A DNA stretch of 64,000 nt from Paracoccus chinensis (GTDB taxonomy: Bacteria > Pseudomonadota > Alphaproteobacteria > Rhodobacterales > Rhodobacteraceae): contig NZ_FNGE01000002.1 of NCBI RefSeq assembly GCF_900102885.1, positions 326,376-390,375 of the forward strand. The letters are read 5' to 3'. Below the pieces are notes generated by a model. The model saw nothing but the letters and a program-made list of their open reading frames with translations. It did not search any database and was not told where the DNA came from. The number at the start of each line of letters is the position of its first letter. Position 1 is the stretch's first letter. This document shows positions 1 to 9,085 of the stretch, in pieces. The position numbers and the translations under genes were made by a program.

Positions 1-1244
1 ACAAGGGCGACGCCGCCTGGGTGATGATCTCGGCGGTGCTGGTGATGATGATGACGCTGCCGGGCCTCGCGCTGTTCTACGGCGGGCTGGTCCGGTCGCG
101 GAATGTCCTGTCGGTGCTGATGCAGGTGCTGTCGGTCTTCTCAGTCATGTCGATCCTCTGGGTGATCGCCGGCTATTCGCTGGCCTTCACCGGCGCCGAG
201 GGCGATGCGGCAGGTCCGCTGACCCCCTTCATCGGCGGACTGGGCAAGGCCTTCCTGGCCGGCGTCACGCCGGAGTCGCTGGTCGATACCTTCACGGCGG
301 GCGTCCAGATCCCGGAATTCGCCTTTGTCGCCTTCCAGATGGCCTTCGCCTGCATCGCCCCCGCGCTGATCGTCGGCGCCACGGCCGAGCGGCTGAAGTT
401 TCCGGCCATCCTCGCCTTCGTGGTGATCTGGTTCTTCCTGTCCTACCTGCCCATGGCCCACATGGTCTGGTGGAGCGGCGGCTACCTGTTCGCTCATGGC
501 GCGCTGGACTTCGCGGGCGGCACCGTCATCCACATCAACGCGGGCGTGGCGGGTCTGGTCGCCGCAATGGTCGCGGGACCCCGCCTCGGCTACGGGCGCG
601 AGCCGATGGCGCCGCACAACCTGACCATGACCATGATCGGCGGCTGCCTGCTGTGGATCGGCTGGTTCGGCTTCAACGCGGGCTCGAACCTGGAAGCCAA
701 CGGCCTGACCGCGCTGGCCCTCATCAACACGGTCGTCGCCACCGCCGCCGCGGCACTGGCCTGGGCCGGGGGCGAGTGGGTCCTGCGCGGTCATCCCTCG
801 CTGCTGGGCGGCGTCTCGGGCGCCATCGCGGGCCTTGTCGGCATCACGCCGGCGGCGGGCTTTGTCGGGCCCATGGGGGCGATCGCCATCGGGATCGTGG
901 CCGGGCTCGCCTGCCTCTGGGTGGTGGTCTCGCTCAAGCGGCGCATGGGGATCGACGACAGCCTCGACGTGTTCGGCATCCACGGCGTGGGCGGGATCGT
1001 CGGCGCCATCCTGACCGGCGTCTTCGTGGCGCCCTCGCTGGGCGGCACGGGGCTGGACGGCTATGCGATGGGCCCGCAGGTCTGGGTGCAGACGCTGGGC
1101 GTCATCATCTGCATCGTCTGGTCGGGCGTCGTGTCCTTTGTCGCCGCGCACCTGATCCGCATGACGATCGGCCTGCGCGTGTCGGAAACCGACGAACGCC
1201 AAGGCCTCGACCTCACCACCCACGGCGAGAACGCCTACAACTGA
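1..1244 (+). CDS. amtB: Ammonium transporter Amt family (5' end outside the window)
   Basis: Ammonia/ammonium channel of the inner membrane. The reading frame is already open at base 3, and the six codons before the first possible start (GTG at 21) still look like family sequence (K-G-D-A-A-W), so the gene begins upstream of the window. The visible part has about ten hydrophobic segments. It carries the two pore histidine regions, one in the segment G-G-T-V-I-H-I-N near 520-540 and one in F-G-I-H-G-V-G-G near 975. The last 20 residues hold the conserved R-V-S-E-x-D-E-x-x-G-L-D tail that contacts the PII protein GlnK in this family. glnK usually precedes amtB and would lie outside the window. 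A strong terminator follows. Confidence 0.93.
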   Translation, partial: KGDAAWVMISAVLVMMMTLPGLALFYGGLVRSRNVLSVLMQVLSVFSVMSILWVIAGYSLAFTGAEGDAAGPLTPFIGGLGKAFLAGVTPESLVDTFTAGVQIPEFAFVAFQMAFACIAPALIVGATAERLKFPAILAFVVIWFFLSYLPMAHMVWWSGGYLFAHGALDFAGGTVIHINAGVAGLVAAMVAGPRLGYGREPMAPHNLTMTMIGGCLLWIGWFGFNAGSNLEANGLTALALINTVVATAAAALAWAGGEWVLRGHPSLLGGVSGAIAGLVGITPAAGFVGPMGAIAIGIVAGLACLWVVVSLKRRMGIDDSLDVFGIHGVGGIVGAILTGVFVAPSLGGTGLDGYAMGPQVWVQTLGVIICIVWSGVVSFVAAHLIRMTIGLRVSETDERQGLDLTTHGENAYN

Positions 1245-1262
1245 GCCCCATGTTGCAACAAC

Positions 1263-1292
1263 AAGGCCCGGCGAGTCTGCCGGGCCTTCTTT
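1263..1292 (+). terminator. Rho-independent terminator of amtB
   Basis: A perfect 10-bp stem (AAGGCCCGGC at 1263-1272, GCCGGGCCTT at 1279-1288) with a 6-nt loop is followed by a short T-rich run. It starts 18 bases after the amtB stop codon. Confidence 0.88.
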
Positions 1293-1365
1293 CATGCGCG
1301 TTCTTCTTCGCCGAAGCCTCCCGGGATCGTCGTTTGCGACGAGGGGGCAGGGCCCTGGTCCGGTC

Positions 1366-2367
1366 TCAGGCCACCCGTGCGACGACGAAATCCGCAAGTT
1401 CCGTCAGCAGCGCCCGGATCTCGCCCTCGGGCAGGGCCTCCAGCGCCGACCGCCCGCGCGCGGCCCAGGCCAGGGCGTCCGCGCGCGCCGCGTCGATGGC
1501 GCCGTGGTGGCCGAGGATCGCCATTGCACGCTCGAGGTCGCCCTCCTGCTGGTCGCCCTTCTCGATGGTGCGCTGCCAGAAGGCGCGTTCCTCGGCATCC
1601 GCCTTCGCCACCGCCTTGATGACCGGCAGGGTCAGCTTGCGCTCGCGGAAGTCGTCGCCGGTGTTCTTGCCGATGGTTTCGGTCGTGCCGCTGTAGTCGA
1701 GGATGTCGTCCACGATCTGGAAGGCGATCCCCAGAGCGTCGCCATAGTCGTAAAGCGCCTGCACCTGCGCATCCGTGCCGCCCGCAATCACGCCGCCGAC
1801 CTCGGTCGCGGCGGAAAAAAGCGCGGCGGTCTTGCCGCGCACGACCTGCAGGTAGATCTCCTCGGTCGTCCTCAGGTCCTGGGCTGCGGTCAGTTGCAGC
1901 ACCTCGCCTTCGGCGATCACGGCCGAGGCGTTCGACAGGATCGACATGACCCGCATGTTGCCGGTCTCGGTCATCAGCTGGAAGCTGCGGGCGAAAAGAT
2001 AGTCCCCCACCAGCACGCTGGACTTGTTGTCCCACAGAAGGTTCGCGGTCGGGCGGCCCCGGCGCTGGCGGCTTTCGTCCACCACGTCGTCATGCAGCAG
2101 CGTCGCGGTGTGGATGAACTCGACCGTCGCGGCCAGCAGCTGGTGATGCGTGCCCTCGTATCCCAGCAGCCGGGCCGCGGCGATGGTCAGCAGGGGCCGC
2201 AGCCGCTTGCCGCCCGCGCCGACCAGATGGGCCGTGACCTCGGGAATGCGGGGGGCGTGGCGGCTTTCCATGCGGGTGCGGATCAGGGCGTCCACCGCGC
2301 CCATGTCGTGGGCCAGCAGCGCGGCCAGTCGGTCCAGCGGTTTCGCCACGGTTTCGTTCACACCCAT
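1366..2367 (-). CDS. Long-chain polyprenyl diphosphate synthase (ubiquinone side chain)
   Basis: Trans-prenyl diphosphate synthase that condenses isopentenyl diphosphate units to make the side chain of ubiquinone. Both aspartate-rich motifs are present: L-L-H-D-D-V-V-D in the first half and Q-I-V-D-D-I-L-D in the second, plus G-G-K-R-L-R near the N-terminus. The fifth residue before the first motif is alanine, which fits a medium- or long-chain enzyme. The exact chain length (octa-, nona- or decaprenyl) cannot be read from this, so I give no ispB/ddsA symbol. I chose ATG 2367 (333 aa) because AAGGGG lies just upstream; the frame stays open to 2400. The gene is divergent from the DUF2007 gene, with a 74-bp shared upstream region. 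Confidence 0.92.
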   Translation of the reverse strand: MGVNETVAKPLDRLAALLAHDMGAVDALIRTRMESRHAPRIPEVTAHLVGAGGKRLRPLLTIAAARLLGYEGTHHQLLAATVEFIHTATLLHDDVVDESRQRRGRPTANLLWDNKSSVLVGDYLFARSFQLMTETGNMRVMSILSNASAVIAEGEVLQLTAAQDLRTTEEIYLQVVRGKTAALFSAATEVGGVIAGGTDAQVQALYDYGDALGIAFQIVDDILDYSGTTETIGKNTGDDFRERKLTLPVIKAVAKADAEERAFWQRTIEKGDQQEGDLERAMAILGHHGAIDAARADALAWAARGRSALEALPEGEIRALLTELADFVVARVA

Positions 2368-2441
2368 GAGAGCACCCCTTTTCGCCGTGGCCCTTGCCAT
2401 GTCGTGGACAGTTTCGCAACCGCGCCCTAGCGTGGCGCGCC

Positions 2442-2648
2442 ATGAAGGAAGTCCTGCGCACCACCGATCCGCTGACCATGACCCGTGCCGAAGACGTGCT
2501 GAGAGGCGAAGGCATCATGGCCTTCCAGTTCGACCAGCACATGAGCGTGCTGGAAGGGTCCATCGGCATCCTGCCGCGCCGCCTGATGGTGGCAGACCGC
2601 GATCATTTCATGGCGGCGGCGATCCTGCGCGACCACGGGATCGGATGA
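2442..2648 (+). CDS. DUF2007 domain protein
   Basis: A 68-residue protein matching the DUF2007 family, small beta-alpha-beta proteins sometimes called putative signal-transducing proteins. Visible features are the N-terminal K-E-V-L-R-T-T-D segment, A-E-D-V-L-R-G-E-G-I in the helix, and R-R-L-M-V-A-D-R-D near the end. The stop codon overlaps the start of the following methyltransferase (ATGA), so the two are probably translated together. Function is unknown. Start ATG 2442 is chosen because the upstream extension of the frame does not resemble the family. Confidence 0.8.
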   Translation: MKEVLRTTDPLTMTRAEDVLRGEGIMAFQFDQHMSVLEGSIGILPRRLMVADRDHFMAAAILRDHGIG

Positions 2649-3388
2649 CGCGCGACGACGCCTTCCTGGACGGGCGGCTGGTCCTGCGCCAGCCCGCGCG
2701 CGGCTATCGCGCAGGCGCCGACGCCGTGATGCTGGCCGCCGCCTGCCCCGCACGGGCGGGCGAACGCGTGCTGGAGCTTGGCTGCGGGGCAGGGGTCGCG
2801 CTCTTCTGCCTCGGGGCGCGGGTGCCGGGGCTTGACCTGACGGGGCTGGAACGCCAGCCCGGCATGGCCGACCTTGCGCGGCAGAATGCCGCCGCGACCG
2901 GCATCGCGGCCCGGATCGTCGCGGGCGACCTCTCCGCGATGCCCACGGCACTGCGGGCTGAAACCTTCGACCATGTCATCGCCAACCCGCCCTTCTTCGG
3001 TCCCGGCACCCGCGCGCCCGACGACAGCCGCGCCGAGGCCCGGCACGAGGAAACGCCGCTGGAAACCTGGATCGACGCCGGGTTGCGGCGTCTTCGTCCG
3101 GGCGGATGGCTGGTGCTGATCCACCGGGCCGAGGCACTGGACCGCATCCTGTCGGCGCTGCCGGGCCGGGCGGGGGCCACGGCGATCCTGCCCCTCGCCG
3201 CGCGGCGCGGCCGTGACGCGGGCCGGGTGATCGTCGCCGCCCGCAAGGGCGCGCGCGGCCCCCTGCGGCTTCTCGCGCCCTTCGTGCTGCACGAAGGTGC
3301 GGCGCATGAAGGCGACGGCGAGGACCTGACGCCCGCCGCGCAGGCAGTCCTGCGACATGGGGCCGCCCTTAACATCATACATCCGTGA
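2645..3388 (+). CDS. tRNA1(Val) A37 N6-methyltransferase-like (TrmN6/YfiC family)
   Basis: SAM-dependent methyltransferase of 247 aa. The SAM-binding motif I is E-L-G-C-G-A-G-V, and the N-P-P-F catalytic motif of N6-adenine/N5-glutamine methyltransferases follows as V-I-A-N-P-P-F-F. The N-terminal Q-P-A-R-G-Y-R-A-G-x-D-A-V-M-L-A stretch is typical of the TrmN6/YfiC group. The start ATG overlaps the stop of the DUF2007 gene by 4 bp. The substrate is inferred from the family only. Confidence 0.82.
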   Translation: MTRDDAFLDGRLVLRQPARGYRAGADAVMLAAACPARAGERVLELGCGAGVALFCLGARVPGLDLTGLERQPGMADLARQNAAATGIAARIVAGDLSAMPTALRAETFDHVIANPPFFGPGTRAPDDSRAEARHEETPLETWIDAGLRRLRPGGWLVLIHRAEALDRILSALPGRAGATAILPLAARRGRDAGRVIVAARKGARGPLRLLAPFVLHEGAAHEGDGEDLTPAAQAVLRHGAALNIIHP

Positions 3389-3455
3389 CTGGCGTGACAG
3401 TGCGGGCGAATCATGCTGGACTGCCCTTCTCGACACCAGAGAAGGAGTATTCGGA

Positions 3456-3620
3456 ATGTCGGTTCAGTCGCACGTCGCGGAACTGCGCAGGAAGCACCAG
3501 GATCTCTCGGAACAAGTCGAACGCGCACAGCGCGCTCCGGGTACGGACGACCTCAGCATCGCGGCGATGAAGAAGGAAAAGCTGCGGCTGAAAGAGGAGA
3601 TCGAGCGCCTTAGCCATTGA
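3456..3620 (+). CDS. YdcH-like DUF465 small protein
   Basis: A 54-residue, highly charged helical protein. It matches DUF465/YdcH in size and in the sequence H-V-A-E-L-R-R-K-H-Q-D-L followed by K-K-E-K-L-R-L-K-E-E-I. These proteins are predicted helical hairpins of unknown function. GAAGGAG at 3441-3447 sits at good distance from ATG 3456 and decides the start over the longer frame open from 3357. A terminator follows. Confidence 0.85.
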   Translation: MSVQSHVAELRRKHQDLSEQVERAQRAPGTDDLSIAAMKKEKLRLKEEIERLSH

Positions 3621-3665
3621 GGAACCGCGCCCGCCACAGGCGGTGGCGGCGGACCGCAACAGCCA

Positions 3666-3692
3666 GGGGATCGGCCAGTCCGGTCCCCTTTT
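3666..3692 (+). terminator. Rho-independent terminator after the DUF465 gene
   Basis: A 9-bp stem (GGGGATCGG at 3666-3674, CCGGTCCCC at 3680-3688, one G-T pair) with a 5-nt loop is followed by TTTT. It separates the DUF465 gene from the phosphate operon. Confidence 0.8.
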
Positions 3693-3747
3693 CATTCGAC
3701 GCGCCGGGCAGGGGCTTTCCACGGGCAGTCACCTGCCTGCATCATTT

Positions 3748-3769
3748 CTGTCATGAAGATGACATGAAG
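3748..3769 (+). promoter_or_regulatory. Pho box upstream of pstS
   Basis: CTGTCAT at 3748-3754 and ATGACAT at 3759-3765 are two 7-bp half-sites separated by GAAG, and GAAG follows the second one again. This matches the PhoB-binding direct repeat (7-bp units with 4-bp spacers). It ends 55 bp before the pstS start and would overlap the -35 region, as PhoB-activated promoters do. Confidence 0.8.
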
Positions 3770-3820
3770 CCGATCTAACCGGGCGCAGGCCTTCAGGGCC
3801 CACACCGCAGGAGCTGCCAA

Positions 3821-4852
3821 ATGAACACCATGAAATTCTCCGCCTCGGTCCTCGCCATGCTGGCCGTCTCGGCCACGGCGGCCGCCGCGCGCGACCAGAT
3901 CCAGGTCGCGGGGTCGTCCACCGTCCTGCCCTATGCCACCATCGTCGCCGAAGCCTTCGCCGAGAACATGGATTTCACCGCCCCGGTGGTCGAGGGTGGC
4001 GGCACGGGCGCGGGTCTCAAGCAGTTCTGCGCGGGCCTGGGCGAGAACACCATCGACGTGGCCAACGCCTCGCGCCCCATCAAGGAGGCCGAGCTGGCCG
4101 AATGCCGCGCCAATGGCGTGAACAACATCATGGAAGTGCAGTTCGGCTATGACGGCATCGTCTTCGCCTCGTCGATCAACGGCCCGGACTTCGCCCTGAC
4201 CCCGCAGGACGTCTACAAGGCGCTGGCGGCCGAGGTCGTCGTGGACGGCAAGCTGGTCGCGAACCCCGCCGCCACCTGGGCCGACGTGAACCCCGCGCTG
4301 CCCGCGCAGGAGATCACCGCCTATGTCCCCGGCACCAAGCACGGCACCCGCGAGGTCTTCGAGGAGAAGGTCATGGCCGCCGGCTGCGAGACCTCGGGCG
4401 CGCTCGAGGCGATGACCGTGCTGTCGGACGCCGACAAGGCCGAGGAGGCCTGCGTCAAGCTGCGCACCGACGGGCGTTCGGTGGACATCGACGGCGACTA
4501 TACCGAGACGCTGGCCCGCATCGACAGCAACCCCAACGGGCTGGGCGTCTTCGGCCTGTCCTTCTATGAAAACAACACCGACAAGCTGAAGGTCGCCACC
4601 ATCGACGGCGTGGCGCCCTCGGTCGAGACGGTCGCCTCGGGAGAATACCCCGTGTCGCGCCCGCTGTTCTTCTACGTCAAGAAGGACCACTTCGGCGAGA
4701 TCCCCGGCCTGAAGGAGTTTGCCGAGTTCTTCGTGGCCGACGCCATCGCCGGCCCCGGCGGCCCGCTGTCCGAATACGGCCTGGTGCCCGACCCGGAACT
4801 GGCCAGGGTCCAGCAGGCGGTTGCGGCCGAAACGGTTGTCGCGGCCAACTGA
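3821..4852 (+). CDS. pstS: Phosphate ABC transporter, periplasmic binding protein
   Basis: High-affinity phosphate-binding protein, first gene of the pst block. The first 23 residues form a Sec signal peptide (hydrophobic stretch ending S-A-T-A-A-A-A). It is followed at once by the phosphate-loop sequence A-G-S-S-T-V-L-P and further on by G-G-G-T-G-A-G and D-V-A-N-A-S-R. Length 343 aa is normal. It lies 55 bp behind a Pho box, so induction by PhoB under phosphate limitation is expected. A hairpin between this gene and pstC may set a higher level of pstS than of the membrane genes. Confidence 0.95.
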   Translation: MNTMKFSASVLAMLAVSATAAAARDQIQVAGSSTVLPYATIVAEAFAENMDFTAPVVEGGGTGAGLKQFCAGLGENTIDVANASRPIKEAELAECRANGVNNIMEVQFGYDGIVFASSINGPDFALTPQDVYKALAAEVVVDGKLVANPAATWADVNPALPAQEITAYVPGTKHGTREVFEEKVMAAGCETSGALEAMTVLSDADKAEEACVKLRTDGRSVDIDGDYTETLARIDSNPNGLGVFGLSFYENNTDKLKVATIDGVAPSVETVASGEYPVSRPLFFYVKKDHFGEIPGLKEFAEFFVADAIAGPGGPLSEYGLVPDPELARVQQAVAAETVVAAN

Positions 4853-4874
4853 GCCCGTTACCTGACGCCGGCAG

Positions 4875-4900
4875 GCGGGCCGCTGGTGGCCCGCTTGCTT
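4875..4900 (+). terminator. Hairpin between pstS and pstC (attenuator or mRNA stabiliser)
   Basis: A perfect 7-bp GC stem (GCGGGCC at 4875-4881, GGCCCGC at 4888-4894) is followed by TTGCTT, a weak T tract. It lies within the 103-bp gap between pstS and pstC and could cause partial termination, or protect the pstS message. Confidence 0.6.
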
Positions 4901-4955
4901 GCGGTGCGGCCGGTGTCGTGATGACTTCCGCCGCGTCCCCCTTGTGCGAGGTCTG

Positions 4956-6137
4956 ATGTCGCCCTTCTGGATCACGATCGCCATCCTGGCCCTGGCCGCG
5001 CTGGGCTATCTGCTGGGCCGCAGCCGCTCGGTCCGGCTTGCGGGCGGCGACACCCGGGCGCTGCATTCGCGCCCGACCTATCACGGCTGGCATGTCGCGC
5101 TGTTCACCGCGCTTCCGGCGCTGGTGCTGCTGGCGCTGGCGCGGTTGCTCCAGGCGCCGGGCTGGCTGGCCCCGGCCGCGCTGGCGCTGGGCGTGGCCGG
5201 GCTGGCCGTTGCCCTGTCGCGCACCGCACCCCAGTTCCGCGCCCGCAACGTGGTCGAGCAGGTCGTGCGCGGCATCCTGATCGTCTGCTCGCTGATCGCC
5301 ATCGCGACAACCGTGGCCATCGTGCTGTCGCTGGTCTTCGAATCGCTACGCTTCTTCCGGATGTACCCCTGGCAGGACTTCTTCTTCGGGACCGAATGGA
5401 CGCCCAGCTTCGGCGGCGGCTCGGAACTGGGCATGCTGCCGCTGTTGTGGGGTACGCTGTACATCTCGCTGATCGCGCTGCTGGTGGCGGTGCCGGTGGG
5501 GCTTTATGCCGCGATCTACATGTCCGAATACGCGACGCCCCGCGTCCGCTCGGTCGTGAAGCCCGCCATCGAGGTGCTGGCCGGCATTCCCACCATCGTC
5601 TACGGGTTGTTCGCGCTGGTGACGGTCGGCCCCTTGCTGCGGGACTGGATCGCCCAGCCGCTGGGTCTGGGGTCCAGCGGCTCGTCGGTGATGACGGCGG
5701 GTCTGGTCATGGGGATGATGCTGATCCCCTTCGTCAGTTCGCTGTCGGACGACATCATCAACGCCGTGCCGCAGTCGCTGCGCGACGGCAGCCTCGCCAT
5801 GGGCTCGACCCATTCCGAAACGATCCGCCAGGTGGTGCTGCCCGCCGCCCTTCCGGGCATCGTCGGCGCGGTCCTGCTGGCCGCCTCGCGCGCCATCGGC
5901 GAGACGATGATCGTGGTCCTGGGCGCGGGCGCCATGGCCCGGATCAGCCCCAACCCCTTCGAGGCGATGACCACCATCACCGTCAAGATCGTGGGCCAGC
6001 TGACCGGCGACAACGACTTCGCCAGTCCCGAGACGCTGGTGGCCTTTGCCCTGGGCCTCACGCTTTTCGTCATGACGCTGGGGCTGAACGTCTTGGCCCT
6101 CTACATCGTGCGCAAGTACCGGGAACAGTACGAATGA
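4956..6137 (+). CDS. pstC: Phosphate ABC transporter, permease PstC
   Basis: Inner-membrane permease subunit of the Pst phosphate importer, 393 aa. Two or three membrane segments form an N-terminal extension of about 120 residues, then comes the usual binding-protein-dependent permease core. The EAA loop appears as D-G-S-L-A-M-G-S-T followed by A-L-P-G-I-V-G-A. The core segment V-P-V-G-L-Y-A-A-I-Y-M-S-E-Y-A is typical of PstC. ATG 4956 is chosen because it begins the first hydrophobic segment and GCGAGG lies just upstream. The stop overlaps the pstA start (ATGA). Confidence 0.94.
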   Translation: MSPFWITIAILALAALGYLLGRSRSVRLAGGDTRALHSRPTYHGWHVALFTALPALVLLALARLLQAPGWLAPAALALGVAGLAVALSRTAPQFRARNVVEQVVRGILIVCSLIAIATTVAIVLSLVFESLRFFRMYPWQDFFFGTEWTPSFGGGSELGMLPLLWGTLYISLIALLVAVPVGLYAAIYMSEYATPRVRSVVKPAIEVLAGIPTIVYGLFALVTVGPLLRDWIAQPLGLGSSGSSVMTAGLVMGMMLIPFVSSLSDDIINAVPQSLRDGSLAMGSTHSETIRQVVLPAALPGIVGAVLLAASRAIGETMIVVLGAGAMARISPNPFEAMTTITVKIVGQLTGDNDFASPETLVAFALGLTLFVMTLGLNVLALYIVRKYREQYE

Positions 6138-7501
6138 CCGACGTCACCTCGCAGCCGCCCCGGCCCGTCGATCCCCCTGCCGCGCCCGCGCGGAGGTCGC
6201 TCTTGATCGAGGACCCCCGCACCAGGCGCCGCAACGCGGCCGAGCGGCGCTTCCGCGCCTATGGCGTGGTCGCCATCGCGCTGGCCATGGGCGCGCTGGT
6301 CTTCCTGCTGTTCACGATCTTCCGCGACGGCACCAGCGCCTTCTTCCAGACCTATGCCCGCATCCCCATCGCCATCGAGGCGCAGGTGGTGGACCCGGCC
6401 GGCAACCGCGATCCGGCCGAGATGCAGAAGGTCCTGACGATGGGCTACGGCAAGCTGCTGGACAATTCGCTGGCCGCCTATGTCGAGGCGAACGGCATCG
6501 AGATCGAGGGGCTGGACGACCGCGACCTGTCCTCCTTCTTCTCGGCCCAGGCGCGCGCCGACCTGCGCAACGCCGTGCTGGCGAACCCCGAACTGGTCGG
6601 CACCGTGATCGAGGCGCCGGTGATGACCTCGTCCCGCATCGACGGGATGTTCAAGGGCCGCGTCAGCCGCGAATCCGCCGCCATCGACGCCAAGACCTCG
6701 GTCGCGCAATACGACCTCGCCATGGCGATGCAGGAACGGGGCGACCTGCAGACGCGGTTCAACTGGGACTTCGTGACCTCGACCGACAGCTCGGACAACC
6801 GGCCCGAGGCGGCGGGCCTGGGCGTGGCGATCCTGGGGTCCTTCTACATGATGCTGATCGTGCTGGTGCTGTCGCTGCCGATCGGCGTCGCGGCCTCGAT
6901 CTACCTTGAGGAATTCGCGCCGAAGAACAGGCTGACCGACCTGATCGAGGTGAACATATCGAACCTCGCGGCCGTGCCCTCGATCGTCTTCGGCATCCTG
7001 GGGCTGGCGGTCTTCATCAACTTCGCGGGTCTGCCGCGGTCCGCGCCCATCGTGGGCGGGCTGGTGCTGACGCTGATGACGCTGCCCACGATCATCATCT
7101 CGACCCGCGCCGCGCTGAAGGCGGTGCCGCCCTCGATCCGCGACGCGGCGCTGGGGGTGGGGGCCTCGCGGATGCAGACGATGTTCCACCATGTCCTGCC
7201 GCTGGCCATGCCCGGCATCCTGACGGGCACGATCATCGGACTGGCGCAGGCGCTGGGGGAAACCGCGCCGCTTCTGCTGATCGGCATGGTGGCCTTCGTC
7301 ACGACCTATCCGTCCGCCCCGCCCGAGGGCTTTCTCGACCCCGCCTCGGCCCTGCCGGTGCAGGTCTTCAACTGGACCCAGCGCGCGGACCCCGCGTTCT
7401 TCGAACGTGCCTCGGGCGCCATCATCGTGCTGCTGGTCTTCCTTCTGGCGATGAACCTTCTGGCCATCACCCTGCGCCGCAAGTTCGAGCGGCGGTGGTA
7501 A
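6134..7501 (+). CDS. pstA: Phosphate ABC transporter, permease PstA with DUF3333 region
   Basis: Second permease of the Pst importer, 455 aa, considerably longer than the roughly 290 aa of E. coli PstA. The extra length is a soluble region of about 150 residues after the first membrane segment (around residues 75-220), matching the DUF3333 domain found in alphaproteobacterial PstA proteins. The permease core follows, with [15 protein letters not shown] and the EAA loop D-A-A-L-G-V-G-A-S. The start ATG 6134 overlaps the pstC stop. Read-through of the frame upstream to 5396 is only antisense-like noise inside pstC. Confidence 0.94.
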   Translation: MTDVTSQPPRPVDPPAAPARRSLLIEDPRTRRRNAAERRFRAYGVVAIALAMGALVFLLFTIFRDGTSAFFQTYARIPIAIEAQVVDPAGNRDPAEMQKVLTMGYGKLLDNSLAAYVEANGIEIEGLDDRDLSSFFSAQARADLRNAVLANPELVGTVIEAPVMTSSRIDGMFKGRVSRESAAIDAKTSVAQYDLAMAMQERGDLQTRFNWDFVTSTDSSDNRPEAAGLGVAILGSFYMMLIVLVLSLPIGVAASIYLEEFAPKNRLTDLIEVNISNLAAVPSIVFGILGLAVFINFAGLPRSAPIVGGLVLTLMTLPTIIISTRAALKAVPPSIRDAALGVGASRMQTMFHHVLPLAMPGILTGTIIGLAQALGETAPLLLIGMVAFVTTYPSAPPEGFLDPASALPVQVFNWTQRADPAFFERASGAIIVLLVFLLAMNLLAITLRRKFERRW

Positions 7502-7523
7502 ATCCGGGGAAAGGGACCACATC

Positions 7524-8327
7524 ATGGACGACGTGAGAATGGTGGAGCGAGTGGTGGACACAGACGCCCGGGATATCAAGTTCCAGTGCAAGGACGTGCA
7601 GGTCTTCTATGGCGAGAAACACGCCATCAAGGACGTCAGCGTCGACCTGCTGGACAAGACGGTGACGGCCTTCATCGGCCCCTCGGGTTGCGGCAAGTCC
7701 ACCTTCCTGCGCTGCCTCAACCGCATGAACGACACCATCGGCATCGCCCGCGTCCAGGGCCGGATGCTGCTGGACGGCGAGGACATCTATGACCGCCGCG
7801 TGGACCCGGTGCAGCTGCGCGCCCGCGTCGGCATGGTGTTCCAGAAGCCGAACCCCTTTCCCAAGTCGATCTACGACAACGTGGCCTACGGCCCGCGCAT
7901 CCACGGGCTGGCCCGCAACCGCGCCGAACTGGACGAGATCGTCGAAAAGGCCCTGCGCGGCGCGGCCCTGTGGAACGAGGTCAAGGACCGCCTGGGCGAG
8001 ACCGGCACGGGCCTGTCGGGTGGCCAGCAGCAGCGCCTGTGCATCGCCCGCGCCGTCGCCACCGCGCCCGAGGTCCTGCTGATGGACGAGCCCTGCTCGG
8101 CGCTTGACCCCATCGCCACCGCGCAGGTCGAGGAACTGATCGACGAGCTGCGCGCGACCTTCTCGGTCGTGATCGTGACGCACTCGATGCAGCAGGCCGC
8201 CCGCGTGAGCCAGAAGACGGCCTTCTTCCACCTGGGCAACCTCGTCGAATACGGCGACACCGACGACATCTTCACCCGCCCGCGCGACCCGCGGACGGAA
8301 AGCTACATCAGCGGCCGGATCGGCTGA
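7524..8327 (+). CDS. pstB: Phosphate ABC transporter, ATPase PstB
   Basis: ATP-binding subunit of the Pst importer, 267 aa. Walker A is G-P-S-G-C-G-K-S-T, the signature is L-S-G-G-Q-Q-Q-R, Walker B is V-L-L-M-D-E-P, and the switch histidine is in [10 protein letters not shown]. The sequence R-C-L-N-R-M-N-D after Walker A is characteristic of PstB. GGAAAGGGA precedes the ATG by 8 bases. It lies 22 bp after pstA and 11 bp before phoU, in one transcription unit. Confidence 0.96.
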   Translation: MDDVRMVERVVDTDARDIKFQCKDVQVFYGEKHAIKDVSVDLLDKTVTAFIGPSGCGKSTFLRCLNRMNDTIGIARVQGRMLLDGEDIYDRRVDPVQLRARVGMVFQKPNPFPKSIYDNVAYGPRIHGLARNRAELDEIVEKALRGAALWNEVKDRLGETGTGLSGGQQQRLCIARAVATAPEVLLMDEPCSALDPIATAQVEELIDELRATFSVVIVTHSMQQAARVSQKTAFFHLGNLVEYGDTDDIFTRPRDPRTESYISGRIG

Positions 8328-8338
8328 GGGGGTTTTCG

Positions 8339-9061
8339 ATGATGAACCGCGACAAGCACATCCTGTCGGCCTTCGACCGCGACCTTGAAAGCATCCAGGC
8401 CGAGGTCATCCGCATGGGCGGCATGGTCGAGGCCGCGATCGAGGAAGCCGCGCGCGCGCTGGAAACCCGCGACGAGGAACTGGCCGAGGAGGTCCGCCGC
8501 CGCGACCGCGCCATCGACCAGCTCGAGGTGCAGGTCAACGAATCCGCCGCCCGCCTGATCGCCCTGCGCGCGCCCACCGCGACCGACCTGCGGCTGGTGC
8601 TGTCGGTGATCAAGATCGCCGCGGCGCTGGAACGCGTGGGCGACTATGCCAAGAACATCGCCAAGCGCACCAACCAGCTGTCGCAGATGCCGGTGATCCC
8701 CGGCACCGGCCTTGCGCTGCGCCGCATGGCCGCGACGGTCGAGGGGATGCTGCGCGACGCGCTGGACAGCTATGTCCAGCGGGACGCGGCGCTGGCCGCC
8801 GACGTGCGGGCGCGCGACCTGGAGGTGGATCAGATGTACAACGCGCTGTTCCGCGAGTTCCTGACCCACATGATGGAGGACCCGCGCAACATCACCGCCT
8901 GCATGCACCTGCATTTCATCGCCAAGAACATCGAGCGGATGGGCGACCACGCCACCTCGATCGCCGAGCAGGTGCTGTATGTCGTCACGGGCGAACTGCC
9001 CGACGATCCCCGGCCCAAGGGCAACAGCGTCCTGTCCGTCGATCCCGCCCCGGGCGGCTGA
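8339..9061 (+). CDS. phoU: Phosphate signalling protein PhoU
   Basis: Negative regulator linking the Pst transporter to the PhoR/PhoB system. It has 240 aa in two repeated three-helix PhoU domains. Each repeat shows the metal-binding E/D-x-x-x-D pattern, seen as A-A-A-L-E-R-V-G-D-Y-A-K-N-I-A in the first and A-K-N-I-E-R-M-G-D-H-A-T-S-I-A in the second. Two adjacent ATG codons (8339, 8342) are possible; GAGGGGG lies just upstream. PhoB follows after 24 bp. Confidence 0.95.
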   Translation: MMNRDKHILSAFDRDLESIQAEVIRMGGMVEAAIEEAARALETRDEELAEEVRRRDRAIDQLEVQVNESAARLIALRAPTATDLRLVLSVIKIAAALERVGDYAKNIAKRTNQLSQMPVIPGTGLALRRMAATVEGMLRDALDSYVQRDAALAADVRARDLEVDQMYNALFREFLTHMMEDPRNITACMHLHFIAKNIERMGDHATSIAEQVLYVVTGELPDDPRPKGNSVLSVDPAPGG

Positions 9062-9085
9062 CGCGCCCCGCGAAAGGAGCAAGCC

